DNA of 47,772 nt from a virus. This document shows, piece by piece, positions 32,990 through 40,056 of the stretch. A model generated the notes under the pieces. That model was not told the DNA's origin, made no database searches, and saw only the letters and a program-made list of their open reading frames with translations. The number at the start of each line of letters is the position of its first letter. Position 1 is the first letter of the stretch. The position numbers were made by a program, and so were the translations under genes. The stretch spans positions 1 through 47,772 of the IMG/VR virus record IMGVR_UViG_3300032086_002091. One strand, given 5' to 3'.

Positions 32990-33133
32990 ATGTTAGAAGT
33001 TAAACGTAGTGCTGCTAAGGTAGCTTGGCACTTATTATGTAATGGAATTATCGTAGCAACTAAGCCTACTAAGGCTGAGTGTAACGAATTAAAGGCAACT
33101 TTCCAGCGTAAGTATGGTTTAGCGTCCGCTTAA
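32990..33133 (+). CDS. Hypothetical protein, 47 aa
   Basis: ATG after TTTAGGAGAACAAGT, a good ribosome-binding site. Product: MLEVKRSAAKVAWHLLCNGI, then IVATKPTKAECNELKATFQR and KYGLASA. The form 'W.ll..g..va...tK.e...l...f...yg' is a compact beta-alpha fold common in small phage proteins. No function assigned. Confidence 0.6.
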   Translation: MLEVKRSAAKVAWHLLCNGIIVATKPTKAECNELKATFQRKYGLASA

Positions 33134-33181
33134 AGGGATGCCAAAGCCCAACATTAACCTTAGAAAATAATTAGGGTATTT

Positions 33182-33364
33182 ATGGTTAAACAACCACATG
33201 AAAATGAGTTGAAACACCAATTCCTAACCCAGTATGTGTTGAACAGGGCTTCTATTGGCCGTGGTGAGTTTAGTGGTGTCCTGGCTGCTGAATATGCCAT
33301 AGAATCTTGGGAAGTGATAAAAGATTCACTAGAGTTTGATGAAGAAGGTTATTTAAAAGAGTAA
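33182..33364 (+). CDS. Hypothetical protein, 60 aa
   Basis: Acidic helical protein (HENELKHQFLTQYVLNRASIGRGEFSGVLAAEYAIESWEVIKDSLEFDEEGYLKE). ATG after TTAGGGTATTT. The upstream gap contains TTAGAAAATAATT (33160-33172), one of several copies. No family recognised. Confidence 0.65.
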   Translation: MVKQPHENELKHQFLTQYVLNRASIGRGEFSGVLAAEYAIESWEVIKDSLEFDEEGYLKE

Positions 33365-33416
33365 TCTTATATTTAATTAGAAAATAATCTACCAAATTGA
33401 AAGAGAGAAAAATGAA

Positions 33417-34070
33417 ATGGAAAACATTAACATTGCTGATTTTATCAGCTATTTTGGTTCTTACTACCCTGTTATCATCCCTGTACTTATCACACTACTT
33501 ATCATTAGTAGCTATGTGCTTGATCTCATTCGTGCTTGGTGCATTAAGTATGTGGATGAAGGTGAAAGTGGCCCTTATAAGGAGTATGTTCTACCCGCGT
33601 TAAACAAATTGTTAGGGCTTCGGACTAAGTCTGATGTGCCCGATTGGATGCAATTAGTTCATAGTTCTTTTACATCAGGCTCTATAAGCCCTCGTATGGT
33701 TTATAGTATAAAACTAGGCTCTAAATATGCTTGCAGTAATTACTCTGAGGATATTAAGCGTATCCAAAAGTATAAAGACAAGTGTGATGGGGTTGAAGAA
33801 GAGGCCTTGTTATTCAAATGTTTGTATACTAGCGAGCATAAAACCCACACAGTTTTTGACACTGCCCTTGAACTAGGTTTAAGGCTGGCTGTAATACTGA
33901 TGGCACTAACAGCCTATAAATTCCTACCTGAGCTGACTATTGGTGCCTTGATTGGGTATGCTGTACTACGTGTGGCACGTTCTGTTGTACGCCTAACTAA
34001 ACGCTTTAATAAACACATTAGTGATGGGCATGGTGCTCAAACAACTGAGGACGTTAGTGATGTTAAATAA
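33417..34070 (+). CDS. Membrane protein, 217 aa
   Basis: One N-terminal membrane helix (about 17-36, PVIIPVLITLLIISSYVLDLI) and a C-terminal pair (LRLAVILMALTAYKFLP and LTIGALIGYAVLRVARSVV), with a charged Lys/Cys-containing domain between (YACSNYSEDIKRIQKYKDKCDGVEEEALLFKCLYTSEHKTH). ATG 33417 follows AGAGAG. An overlapping frame from 33412 could encode a 63-aa hydrophobic peptide (see rejected list). Envelope location is likely; function unknown. Confidence 0.7.
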   Translation: MENINIADFISYFGSYYPVIIPVLITLLIISSYVLDLIRAWCIKYVDEGESGPYKEYVLPALNKLLGLRTKSDVPDWMQLVHSSFTSGSISPRMVYSIKLGSKYACSNYSEDIKRIQKYKDKCDGVEEEALLFKCLYTSEHKTHTVFDTALELGLRLAVILMALTAYKFLPELTIGALIGYAVLRVARSVVRLTKRFNKHISDGHGAQTTEDVSDVK

Positions 34071-34932
34071 AGTTCAGCAAAAAGCTTGGCAAAATTATTG
34101 TAAGAGCATGTCATTTGGTGTCAATGCTGTATGGGTGACGTTCACTGGGGACGCTATGCACAAGCAATCCTCTACAGCTTGCTTTGCTTCCATTTACAAG
34201 AAAGAGCACAATGGTTGTGACATAGTTGTTAGTCGCATCCAAGCATTTAAAAATCCCATCAAAGATGATAGTCGTTATGATGACATCAAATACTTTTATG
34301 AGTGGCTACTAGGTGAAAGTCCTTTTGCTAAGGTGTTCTTAACTAAGAGTGTTGATGATGTGTTAGAGTCTCGTACGCTAGTGGTTGATGCTAACATGCC
34401 CTCTAACTTAGCCATTGGTGCCCTAAGCTGTGCTCGTACAATTGGGGAGCACGTAAACATCCTTAATACTTTCGTAGACCTATCCAAAGGTGGGTGTAAT
34501 AAGAACCTAGCATATGTCCTAGCAACTGGGGCTGAGAATGCTCAACGTGATAGTGTTGACATATCTTGGAAGTATCAATGGAATGGCCACAAGCCCTTCA
34601 GCCCTGATGATTTTGATGGTAAGTCTCTATCCAATTGGCTTAAGGGTAAGGCTGTTAAGCTAAATGAAAGCCTTAAGAAAGACCCTAACTACCAGTCTAA
34701 TCACTACATCTCTACTTTGTGGGGTGGGGTTAATGGTAGCACTCTTCACAGCCTACTAAGCAAATACAAAGCATCTGATTGGGTGGTTGTATCTGGCAAG
34801 GTTAAGGCTGTAGACCTAAACCCTTTCCGTAAGGATAAGGTTGTGCCAAAGAAAGATGGTATGTCATACGCTGATGGTATTACAGCTATGGTTAATTTCA
34901 GTAAGCAGATTGAGGAGAAGTTCTGTGCCTAG
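34060..34932 (+). CDS. Hypothetical protein upstream of the amidotransferase, 290 aa
   Basis: I prefer ATG 34060 (MLNKVQQKAWQNYCKSMSFG), which overlaps the previous stop and follows GAGG, over the in-frame ATG 34021. No named domain found. An N-terminal beta-rich half (VWVTFTGDAMHKQSSTACFASIYKKEHNGCDIVVSRI) and a Lys-rich C-terminus (GKVKAVDLNPFRKDKVVPKKDGMSYADG). It ends inside the start of the class I amidotransferase, so the two are translationally linked and may work together. Confidence 0.7.
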   Translation: MLNKVQQKAWQNYCKSMSFGVNAVWVTFTGDAMHKQSSTACFASIYKKEHNGCDIVVSRIQAFKNPIKDDSRYDDIKYFYEWLLGESPFAKVFLTKSVDDVLESRTLVVDANMPSNLAIGALSCARTIGEHVNILNTFVDLSKGGCNKNLAYVLATGAENAQRDSVDISWKYQWNGHKPFSPDDFDGKSLSNWLKGKAVKLNESLKKDPNYQSNHYISTLWGGVNGSTLHSLLSKYKASDWVVVSGKVKAVDLNPFRKDKVVPKKDGMSYADGITAMVNFSKQIEEKFCA

Positions 34933-35551
34933 TGTATTGATTGTTGGTGGTAACTACCAGTATGTCCGTATGTTTGAAGACAATGGTTGGGAAGTGGTTG
35001 ATGCTATCAAGGACGCTGACCTAGTTCAGTTCACTGGTGGTGCTGATGTAGACCCAAGCCTATATGGTCACAAGAAACATCCAACCACCATGACTGATTC
35101 AGCATGTGATGCCCGTGATGCCACATACTATGAACAAGCTAAGCGTCTTAACAAGAAGATGGCTGGCATATGTCGTGGTGCCCAGTTCCTCAACGTATGT
35201 AACGGTGGGGTTATGGTTCAAGACTGTAATGGCCATGCTGTAGGCTTAGGCCATAAGCTTGTTGACCGTGAGACAGGGTTTGAGGTGCATGTGTCTAGTA
35301 CGCACCACCAGATGATGGTTCCAGCTGATGATGCTATTGTGGTAGCTCACGCTAATGAGGCCACCATTAAAGAGTGTAATGAAGCTGGCACTATTGTTAA
35401 CATACAAGGTGAGATGGAAGATGACATGGAGGTGTTGTACTATGACTACACTAAGTGTCTGTGTTTCCAACCTCACCCTGAGTTTACACAGTTTCCATCA
35501 TGTACTAAGTATTACTTCCAATGTTTGGAGCGTTGGCTACAACTTAAGTGA
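34925..35551 (+). CDS. Class I glutamine amidotransferase / peptidase C26-like (gamma-glutamyl hydrolase type), 208 aa
   Basis: GTG start at 34925 after TTGAGGAGAAG. The nucleophile is C83 in AGICRGAQFLNV; the histidine is in FQPHPEF near residue 185, two residues before the family's glutamate position (E187). TGGADVDPSLYG (about 37-48) is typical of the PuuD/C26 branch, which hydrolyses gamma-glutamyl amides, rather than of synthase-linked glutaminases. With the downstream amidoligase and ATP-grasp genes it may remove or trim a gamma-glutamyl or related conjugate. Followed 7 bases later by the first tail-tagged small gene. Confidence 0.88.
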   Translation: MPSVLIVGGNYQYVRMFEDNGWEVVDAIKDADLVQFTGGADVDPSLYGHKKHPTTMTDSACDARDATYYEQAKRLNKKMAGICRGAQFLNVCNGGVMVQDCNGHAVGLGHKLVDRETGFEVHVSSTHHQMMVPADDAIVVAHANEATIKECNEAGTIVNIQGEMEDDMEVLYYDYTKCLCFQPHPEFTQFPSCTKYYFQCLERWLQLK

Positions 35552-35557
35552 GGGATT

Positions 35558-35782
35558 ATGTTTGAAGTAGGGGATAGGGTTAGGATTAGGGAAGATTCTT
35601 CTTACTATGGTAGGGATGTTAAGACCAACCCAGCTGATGTTGATGGTGTTGTGATTAGGGTTGATGGCTTTGCGTTATACGTTAAGTGGGACACTGGCTA
35701 TAGGAACACTTACTACAGACATTCCCTAGAGTATGCCAAGACACTAGAAGAACTTATGGAGGAATACTTATGTCAGAGCTAG
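35558..35782 (+). CDS. Tail-tagged small protein 1 (SH3/KOW-like), 74 aa
   Basis: N-terminal FEVGDRVRIREDSSYYGR... and VDGVVIRVDGFALYVKWD form a likely SH3-like barrel. The C-terminus is KTLEELMEEYL followed by CQS. The codons for MEEYL (ATGGAGGAATACTTATG) contain the GGAGG and the ATG of the next gene, which starts 12 bases before this gene's end. Closely related to the protein at 42591 (shared VGDxVRIREDS-x-YYG and VDGVV). Three of its first codons for Arg are AGG. Confidence 0.8.
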   Translation: MFEVGDRVRIREDSSYYGRDVKTNPADVDGVVIRVDGFALYVKWDTGYRNTYYRHSLEYAKTLEELMEEYLCQS

Positions 35783-36003
35783 ACAAACAAGGAAATCCAC
35801 CACAACCTAAGTGTAACTTAGTAGTTATGTGGACAGGGGAGAAGTATTTTGGGTATGTTAATGAAGGTAATATGCTTTGTGTGCAGATACATAAAGATGA
35901 CTTCGTTAAATATAACTACGAAGATGCCAAGAGGTGGGACTATGTAGAAATATTCCCACTTAAAACATTAGAAGAACTAATGGAAGATTATCTGAAAGAG
36001 TAG
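35770..36003 (+). CDS. Tail-tagged small protein 2 (GNPP type), 77 aa
   Basis: Starts in the tail codons of protein 1. N-terminal SELDKQGNPPQPKCNLVVMWTGEKYFGYVNEGNML is a divergent member of the 'G-N-P-P...A-T-H-Y' group; the C-terminus is KTLEELMEDYLKE. Its stop begins a 40-base segment that is repeated after protein 7 (36001-36040 and 42329-42368), so gene and flank were copied together. Confidence 0.78.
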   Translation: MSELDKQGNPPQPKCNLVVMWTGEKYFGYVNEGNMLCVQIHKDDFVKYNYEDAKRWDYVEIFPLKTLEELMEDYLKE

Positions 36004-36040
36004 TGAGATGCTGCTTACAGTAATTTCCGTTAGAAAATTA
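36001..36040 (+). repeat. 40-base flank repeat, copy 1
   Basis: TAGTGAGATGC, then scattered matches, TAATTT and AGAAAAT; 29 of 40 positions match 42329-42368. Both copies begin at the stop codon of a tail-tagged gene of the same subtype. The AT-rich end contains TTAGAAAAT. Confidence 0.6.
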
Positions 36041-36041
36041 T

Positions 36042-36116
36042 ACGCTGTTAGTTAAATGGAGATAATAATCCCCTCCTAAGGGATAGTTACAGGTTCGAGT
36101 CCTGTACGGCGTACCA
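36042..36116 (+). tRNA. tRNA-Arg (anticodon CCU)
   Basis: Acceptor ACGCTGT (36042-36048) pairs with ACGGCGT (one G-U); D arm GTTA/TAAT; anticodon stem ATCCC/GGGAT with loop CTCCTAA (anticodon CCT); T arm ACAGG-TTCGAGT-CCTGT; discriminator A and encoded CCA. It reads AGG, a codon used often in this genome (three in the first eight codons of the gene at 35558) but usually rare in gammaproteobacterial hosts. A terminator follows directly. Confidence 0.92.
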
Positions 36117-36122
36117 ATAGCA

Positions 36123-36159
36123 CCCTCAGAGGCTCTGTATGGCTATCTGAGGGCTTTTT
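36123..36159 (+). terminator. Intrinsic terminator after the tRNA
   Basis: CCCTCAGA (36123-36130) pairs perfectly with TCTGAGGG (36146-36153), followed by CTTTTT. It ends the transcript from the early region and may define the tRNA 3' precursor. Confidence 0.9.
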
Positions 36160-36165
36160 AGTACC

Positions 36166-36197
36166 AACCCTATACATTGGTATAGGTTAATGATAAA
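36166..36197 (+). promoter_or_regulatory. Inverted repeat with ATTGGTATAGG element, copy 2
   Basis: CCTATAC-ATTG-GTATAGG (36169-36186) is a perfect palindrome, extendable to AACC/GGTT with one extra C, placed about 35 bases before the amidotransferase ATG. The right half is shared with 32109-32119. Likely operator or promoter element for the conjugation cluster. Confidence 0.5.
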
Positions 36198-36219
36198 CAA
36201 GGCTTAGAGGAGCTTACAA

Positions 36220-37326
36220 ATGTGTGGAATTGTTGGGGCAGCAGGGGCTGTCAGCTTTAACGAGGTGAAGATGGTCAAGATGATGACCATGCTAGACACT
36301 ATCCGTGGGCCACACTCAACAGGTTTCTATGGCTTTGACCCTCAAGGTAACGGGGATATTTTTAAGGCTTTAGGCACACCTTGGGATGCTATGCAGCATA
36401 AGGGCTGGGATAATTTCTTTGCTGGGACATTTAATGTGCTTATTGGGCACAATCGTTGGGCCACTGAAGGGGGTATTAACACTGTCAATGCTCACCCATT
36501 CCGTCATGGCAGCATTGCTGGTGTGCATAATGGTACAATTAAAAACTGGCGTAACAAGCTTAAGGACGCTAAATATTTCAATGTTGATAGTGATTGTCTA
36601 TACCACAACATCAACAACGATGGTGTTGATAAGGCGCTAGATAAGCTTACCTACCAAGATGCTTATGCGTTAGTCTACTTCAATGAAGCTGATAATACGC
36701 TTAACATGGTACGTAATGATGAACGTCCACTATACTATGCTTACAGTAAAGACCGTAAGACGTTGTTCTGGGCTTCAGAAGCTTGGATGATTACGGTGTC
36801 AGCTGGTAAGAGTGGTGTTAAGATTGGGGATGTAACACTACTACCAATTGAAAAGCTTATGACTGTACATATTCCACCAAAGGGCAACTACCAGCGTGAT
36901 ACCATACAAGATGTTACATTACGTGACATTGAATTCACACCTATTGTGACTAAGGTTAAGGAGAAAGTTGTTGCCATTACGCACAACTCTGGTAAGAAGA
37001 AAGTTGTTGACAATGCTGATGACATTGCCAAGGTACGTTCTCACCTAAAGCAATACGTGGAGTTCAGAGTGAACGGTCAGCGCCAAGACGAGACATTGGC
37101 ACTGGATTTCTACGACTGCTACTTGGATTCTGACCCTGATGTCAAGATTCGCTACTACCCACAAGACCAATCATTCAAATCTAAGTTTGCTGAGCGTTGC
37201 CTTAGTGAAGACATACTGCTTAAAGCCATTGTAATAAGCTGTCAGACACGTTTGGGTGAAACCTATGGGGTGGTCAACCCCCTTACAATGACGGAGGTTC
37301 AGGAGCCTCAGCTTGTAAAAAAGTAA
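36220..37326 (+). CDS. Class II (Ntn) glutamine amidotransferase, 368 aa; possible frameshift fusion to a zinc ribbon
   Basis: Cys2 after Met1 (MCGIVGAAG) is the N-terminal nucleophile; HNRWATEG (77-84), NAHPF (90-94) and VHNGTI (102-107) complete the glutaminase site. ALVYFNEADNTLNMVRNDERPLYYA is the typical second half of the Ntn domain. The last 150 residues are not the sugar-isomerase domain of GlmS, so the ammonia acceptor is unknown; the amidoligases downstream are candidates. The final codons GTA-AAA-AAG-TAA form an A_AAA_AAG slippery site with AGGAG 11 bases upstream; a -1 shift would extend the protein to about 432 aa. RBS GAGGAG. Confidence 0.9.
   Translation: MCGIVGAAGAVSFNEVKMVKMMTMLDTIRGPHSTGFYGFDPQGNGDIFKALGTPWDAMQHKGWDNFFAGTFNVLIGHNRWATEGGINTVNAHPFRHGSIAGVHNGTIKNWRNKLKDAKYFNVDSDCLYHNINNDGVDKALDKLTYQDAYALVYFNEADNTLNMVRNDERPLYYAYSKDRKTLFWASEAWMITVSAGKSGVKIGDVTLLPIEKLMTVHIPPKGNYQRDTIQDVTLRDIEFTPIVTKVKEKVVAITHNSGKKKVVDNADDIAKVRSHLKQYVEFRVNGQRQDETLALDFYDCYLDSDPDVKIRYYPQDQSFKSKFAERCLSEDILLKAIVISCQTRLGETYGVVNPLTMTEVQEPQLVKK
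37317..37323 (+). promoter_or_regulatory. Candidate -1 ribosomal frameshift heptamer A_AAA_AAG
   Basis: The zero frame reads GT-A.AAA.AAG.TAA. This is the slippery heptamer of E. coli dnaX. CAGGAG ends at 37305, 11 bases before the heptamer, close to the dnaX internal Shine-Dalgarno spacing. After slipping, translation enters an open -1 frame of 64 codons. I see no strong stem-loop at the usual 5-9 base distance; a weak one (GGA..GAC-TTTT-GTCTCC) lies further on. Confidence 0.6.
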
Positions 37327-37340
37327 CCAACCTAGTAGAA

Positions 37341-37517
37341 GTGTATGGAAAGACTTTTGTCTCCCATTCTGAGTTCAATAAGCTTACAAGTTGTGGTTGT
37401 TCTGTGTGTGGTGAGCTGCCTGTCGTGGATGACGCAGACACACTATTCTGGTGGGATGATCGTAGCTTCTTGTGCAACTTCTGCTATCAAGATTTACAAC
37501 AACAAACAACACATTAA
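37341..37517 (+). CDS. Zinc-ribbon module in the -1 frame of the amidotransferase gene (58 aa from GTG)
   Basis: Reads SEFNKLTSCGCSVCGELPVV, then DDADTLFWWDDRSFLCNFCYQDLQQ: two CxxC knuckles (CSVC and CNFC) 21 residues apart, a clear zinc ribbon. There is no ATG in frame; the only start is GTG 37341, without a good ribosome-binding site. The frame is open back through the slippery heptamer of the upstream gene. It is therefore best read as a C-terminal domain added to the amidotransferase by frameshifting, or as the remains of a once-fused domain. Confidence 0.6.
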   Translation: MYGKTFVSHSEFNKLTSCGCSVCGELPVVDDADTLFWWDDRSFLCNFCYQDLQQQTTH

Positions 37518-37533
37518 ACATTGAGAGGGCTTT

Positions 37534-38325
37534 ATGAAAGACCTAGACTTGAAATTTGGAGCTGACCCAGAAGTATTTGTTAAACTTAAACGACAAAATA
37601 ACTTCGTATCAGCACACGGACTGGTGAGTGGCACAAAAGATCAACCATTTAAAGTTGATAAAGGTGCTGTGCAAGTTGATGGTATGGCCCTAGAGTTTAA
37701 CATCGACCCAGCTGAAAACCAAAAAGAGTTCAGCGAAAATATTAAAACTGTTATGAAGATTCTTGGTGAGATGGTTCCAGACCATGAGCTAGTACCTTCA
37801 CCAACAGCTGACTTTGACCCAACATACCTAGCCTCTCAGCCCTATGAGGCTCTTGAGCTAGGTTGTGACCCAGACTTTAATGCTTATGATGGTGGTAAGC
37901 CTAACCCACGCCCAGATGGTAATGTAAACTTCCGTACTGGTGCTGGTCACATCCACATTGGCTGGTGTGAAGGTGTAGATATTACTAACCCAGATCACCT
38001 TGAAGCTTGCATGACTGTAGTTAAGCAGCTTGATTGGAGCTTAGGCCTACTTGCCACCAAGTATGACACTGATGAGCGTCGTCGTAGTTTGTATGGCAAC
38101 TGGGGGGCCTTCCGTCCTAAGCCTTACGGTGTGGAGTACCGTGTGCTATCTAACGCATGGTTGAAGTCTCCTAAGCTTGTTAAGTGGGTGTATGACACAG
38201 CTTACAAAGCTATTCAAGATTTATACAAAGGTGAGCATCGTTATCTTGACCGTGCCCCTGAAGTTAAATACATCCCTTACCTGACAGATGTTTGGGGTTA
38301 TAAGTTACCACCGGAGGTTAAATGA
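37534..38325 (+). CDS. Phage COOH-NH2 ligase type 2 (amidoligase), 263 aa
   Basis: ATP-dependent ligase of the glutamine-synthetase-like superfamily, joining a carboxylate to an amine. Recognised by the start KFGADPEVFVK (7-17), GAVQVDGMALEFNIDPA (44-60), and GAGHIHIGWCEG (136-147, metal/ATP-binding His and acidic residues), then the Arg-containing VEYRVLSNAWLKSP. Known phage families of this type occur with ATP-grasp and amidotransferase genes, as here. Substrate unknown; cell-wall peptide or protein-tail modification are the usual ideas. Confidence 0.85.
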   Translation: MKDLDLKFGADPEVFVKLKRQNNFVSAHGLVSGTKDQPFKVDKGAVQVDGMALEFNIDPAENQKEFSENIKTVMKILGEMVPDHELVPSPTADFDPTYLASQPYEALELGCDPDFNAYDGGKPNPRPDGNVNFRTGAGHIHIGWCEGVDITNPDHLEACMTVVKQLDWSLGLLATKYDTDERRRSLYGNWGAFRPKPYGVEYRVLSNAWLKSPKLVKWVYDTAYKAIQDLYKGEHRYLDRAPEVKYIPYLTDVWGYKLPPEVK

Positions 38326-38888
38326 TGTACGGGAAAGACTACGCATATGCAGCAAGCCGTTTAGTTGAGACTATTGTGCGCTACAAAGGTAAGCCTGTAC
38401 TTGTGTGTGCCTTGTCAGCTGCGGATGGTATGGCAACTGTTAAGACATTTGATGACCTCACTTACATTGAGGCTCACCTTGATACATTAGATGTATCAAC
38501 ACCACCTCTTGGTATGGTTAAGCTTGGTGATCAATGTGTCTACCTATCCCGTGTCCCTATGCGTCGTGACTGGCGACAAGGACTACGCCGTAATAATTGT
38601 ATGGCCATCTGGGGTAGTGGTGGCTTCACAGGGCATGTTGATAATCGTCACATTGCCCGTGCCATTGTAGTAAATCACTTGTCACTACAAGAAGTTATGG
38701 TACGCTGTAAGGAGACTGGTGGAACTCGGCCTTTTCACAGGCACTGGGCCATCTCGTATGATGGGGGTGACTTCAATTTGTATTACAAGTGGTTCGGCTG
38801 TGTAGGTGCCATCACAGAAGGTGGTGTGGTTAAGTTTGACGAGCGTTACGAACTATTAGCAGAGAGTTTGGAAGAGGTGTTAGCATGA
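38322..38888 (+). CDS. Hypothetical amidoligase-cluster protein, 188 aa
   Basis: ATG overlaps the previous stop, and its stop overlaps the next ATG, so it is locked into the ligase operon. Sequence: beta-rich start (YKGKPVLVCALSAADGMATVKTFDDLTYIEAHLDTLDVSTPPLGMVKLGDQCVYLSRVPMRRDWRQGL) and a His/Arg-rich centre (GSGGFTGHVDNRHIARAIV). It is likely a partner of the two ligases, perhaps for substrate presentation. No domain recognised. Confidence 0.7.
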   Translation: MMYGKDYAYAASRLVETIVRYKGKPVLVCALSAADGMATVKTFDDLTYIEAHLDTLDVSTPPLGMVKLGDQCVYLSRVPMRRDWRQGLRRNNCMAIWGSGGFTGHVDNRHIARAIVVNHLSLQEVMVRCKETGGTRPFHRHWAISYDGGDFNLYYKWFGCVGAITEGGVVKFDERYELLAESLEEVLA

Positions 38889-39799
38889 AAACAGTTGCTC
38901 AGATGTTCAATGTCAAGCAAGTTGAAGGGGACTTCGGCCTTGAGGTTGAGTTAGAGGGTAGTCTAGGTAATCGTAACGCCGTGGACAGGTTCCGCTATGA
39001 GCATGATGGTTCCCTTGAGAATGGTATTGAGTTAGTGTTACGTGAGCCAACACCAATTGAGGAGCTTAAGTTGGTGATGTCTGACTTAGATAAGGTTATT
39101 AAATCTTGTACCATCAGACCTTCAATCCGTTGTGGTGTACACATCCACATTAACGCAACCCATATGAATGCACTTCAGTTGGTAAACTTCTTAACCATCT
39201 ATTACACATTGGAAAACATTCTGTTAGATCATTGTGGGAAAGGCCGTCAATCTAACCTGTTCTGCTTACGTGGAGCTGATGCTGAGTACCAAATTAAGTG
39301 TGCAGGCCGTGCTCTATCTGGTGAGGTTAACGCATTAGATGACACAATCCGTTACACTGCCCTTAACTTATTGGCGTTACGTAACTACGGCAGCTTAGAG
39401 TTCCGTGCATTACGTACCCCAACCAAATCTAAGATGAAAGAAATTTCTAAATGGGTTGAGGTGTTGTTACACATTCGTGAGTGTGCTATGGCTGAGGAAA
39501 GTCCAGCCAAGATACTGTCAACATTCTCTGGCTTTGAAGCTAAAGAGTTTGTGCTTAAGTACCTACCACAGCTAGCTCAGGATGTATTCAACACTGATGG
39601 TTGGGTTGATAAGCTTAAGTCTGGTATGCGTATTGCTCAAGACCTAGTTATCTCAGGTGATTGGGATGAGTTAGGTAAGGAGGATGAGATTGTTCGTAAC
39701 CTTCCTGACCAGCTTAAGCAGCTAATTGCAGATCATCCACATATTGACCCACGTGAAGTGGAAATCTTATGGAGGGCGCGTAATGGGCACCACATCTAA
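38885..39799 (+). CDS. Amidoligase (amidoligase_2-like), 304 aa
   Basis: Second glutamine-synthetase-fold ligase. The start has GDFGLEVELEG (15-25) with the paired metal-binding glutamates, then YEHDGSLENGIELVLREP (38-56), CGVHIHINATHM (about 80-91) and NYGSLEFRALRTPT (about 172-184) with the catalytic Arg. It differs from the gene at 37534, so the cluster probably makes two successive amide bonds. A GGAGGG inside its last codons serves the tail-tagged gene 3. Confidence 0.85.
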   Translation: MKTVAQMFNVKQVEGDFGLEVELEGSLGNRNAVDRFRYEHDGSLENGIELVLREPTPIEELKLVMSDLDKVIKSCTIRPSIRCGVHIHINATHMNALQLVNFLTIYYTLENILLDHCGKGRQSNLFCLRGADAEYQIKCAGRALSGEVNALDDTIRYTALNLLALRNYGSLEFRALRTPTKSKMKEISKWVEVLLHIRECAMAEESPAKILSTFSGFEAKEFVLKYLPQLAQDVFNTDGWVDKLKSGMRIAQDLVISGDWDELGKEDEIVRNLPDQLKQLIADHPHIDPREVEILWRARNGHHI

Positions 39800-40055
39800 A
39801 ACTATAGTTGATGACTATGGTAATCCACCCCCTAGTAATGCTACTCACTACATTAACCACACTAGGCAAAAGGATTTGTATAGGCCGGGGGATAGTGTAG
39901 GGTTTGTTAAAGTACTTAATGATAGGGTATGCCTATTACAATCTAATGGTATAATTAGGAAGGACTGCAGCTTAACAATTTTAGAGGAAATTGGGTACAT
40001 TGTACACACACTTAAAACATTAGAAGAACTAATGGAAGAGTACTTGGAGAAATAG
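39783..40055 (+). CDS. Tail-tagged small protein 3 (GNPP..ATHY type), 90 aa
   Basis: Start chosen at ATG 39783 (MGTTSKTIVDDYGNPPPSNA) because GGAGGG stands 6 bases before it; the in-frame codons upstream belong to the amidoligase overlap. N-terminal GNPPPSNATHYINH and GFVKVLNDRVCLLQSNG resemble protein 4; the C-terminus is KTLEELMEEYLEK. It lies directly between an amidoligase and the ATP-grasp gene. Confidence 0.8.
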   Translation: MGTTSKTIVDDYGNPPPSNATHYINHTRQKDLYRPGDSVGFVKVLNDRVCLLQSNGIIRKDCSLTILEEIGYIVHTLKTLEELMEEYLEK

Positions 40056-40056
40056 T

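Noticed and set aside
33412-33603. 63-aa hydrophobic ORF overlapping the 217-aa membrane protein in another frame
   Set aside because: Its hydrophobicity is expected from T-rich codons of a real membrane helix in the overlapping frame. The longer frame is kept; a dual-coding peptide is not excluded.
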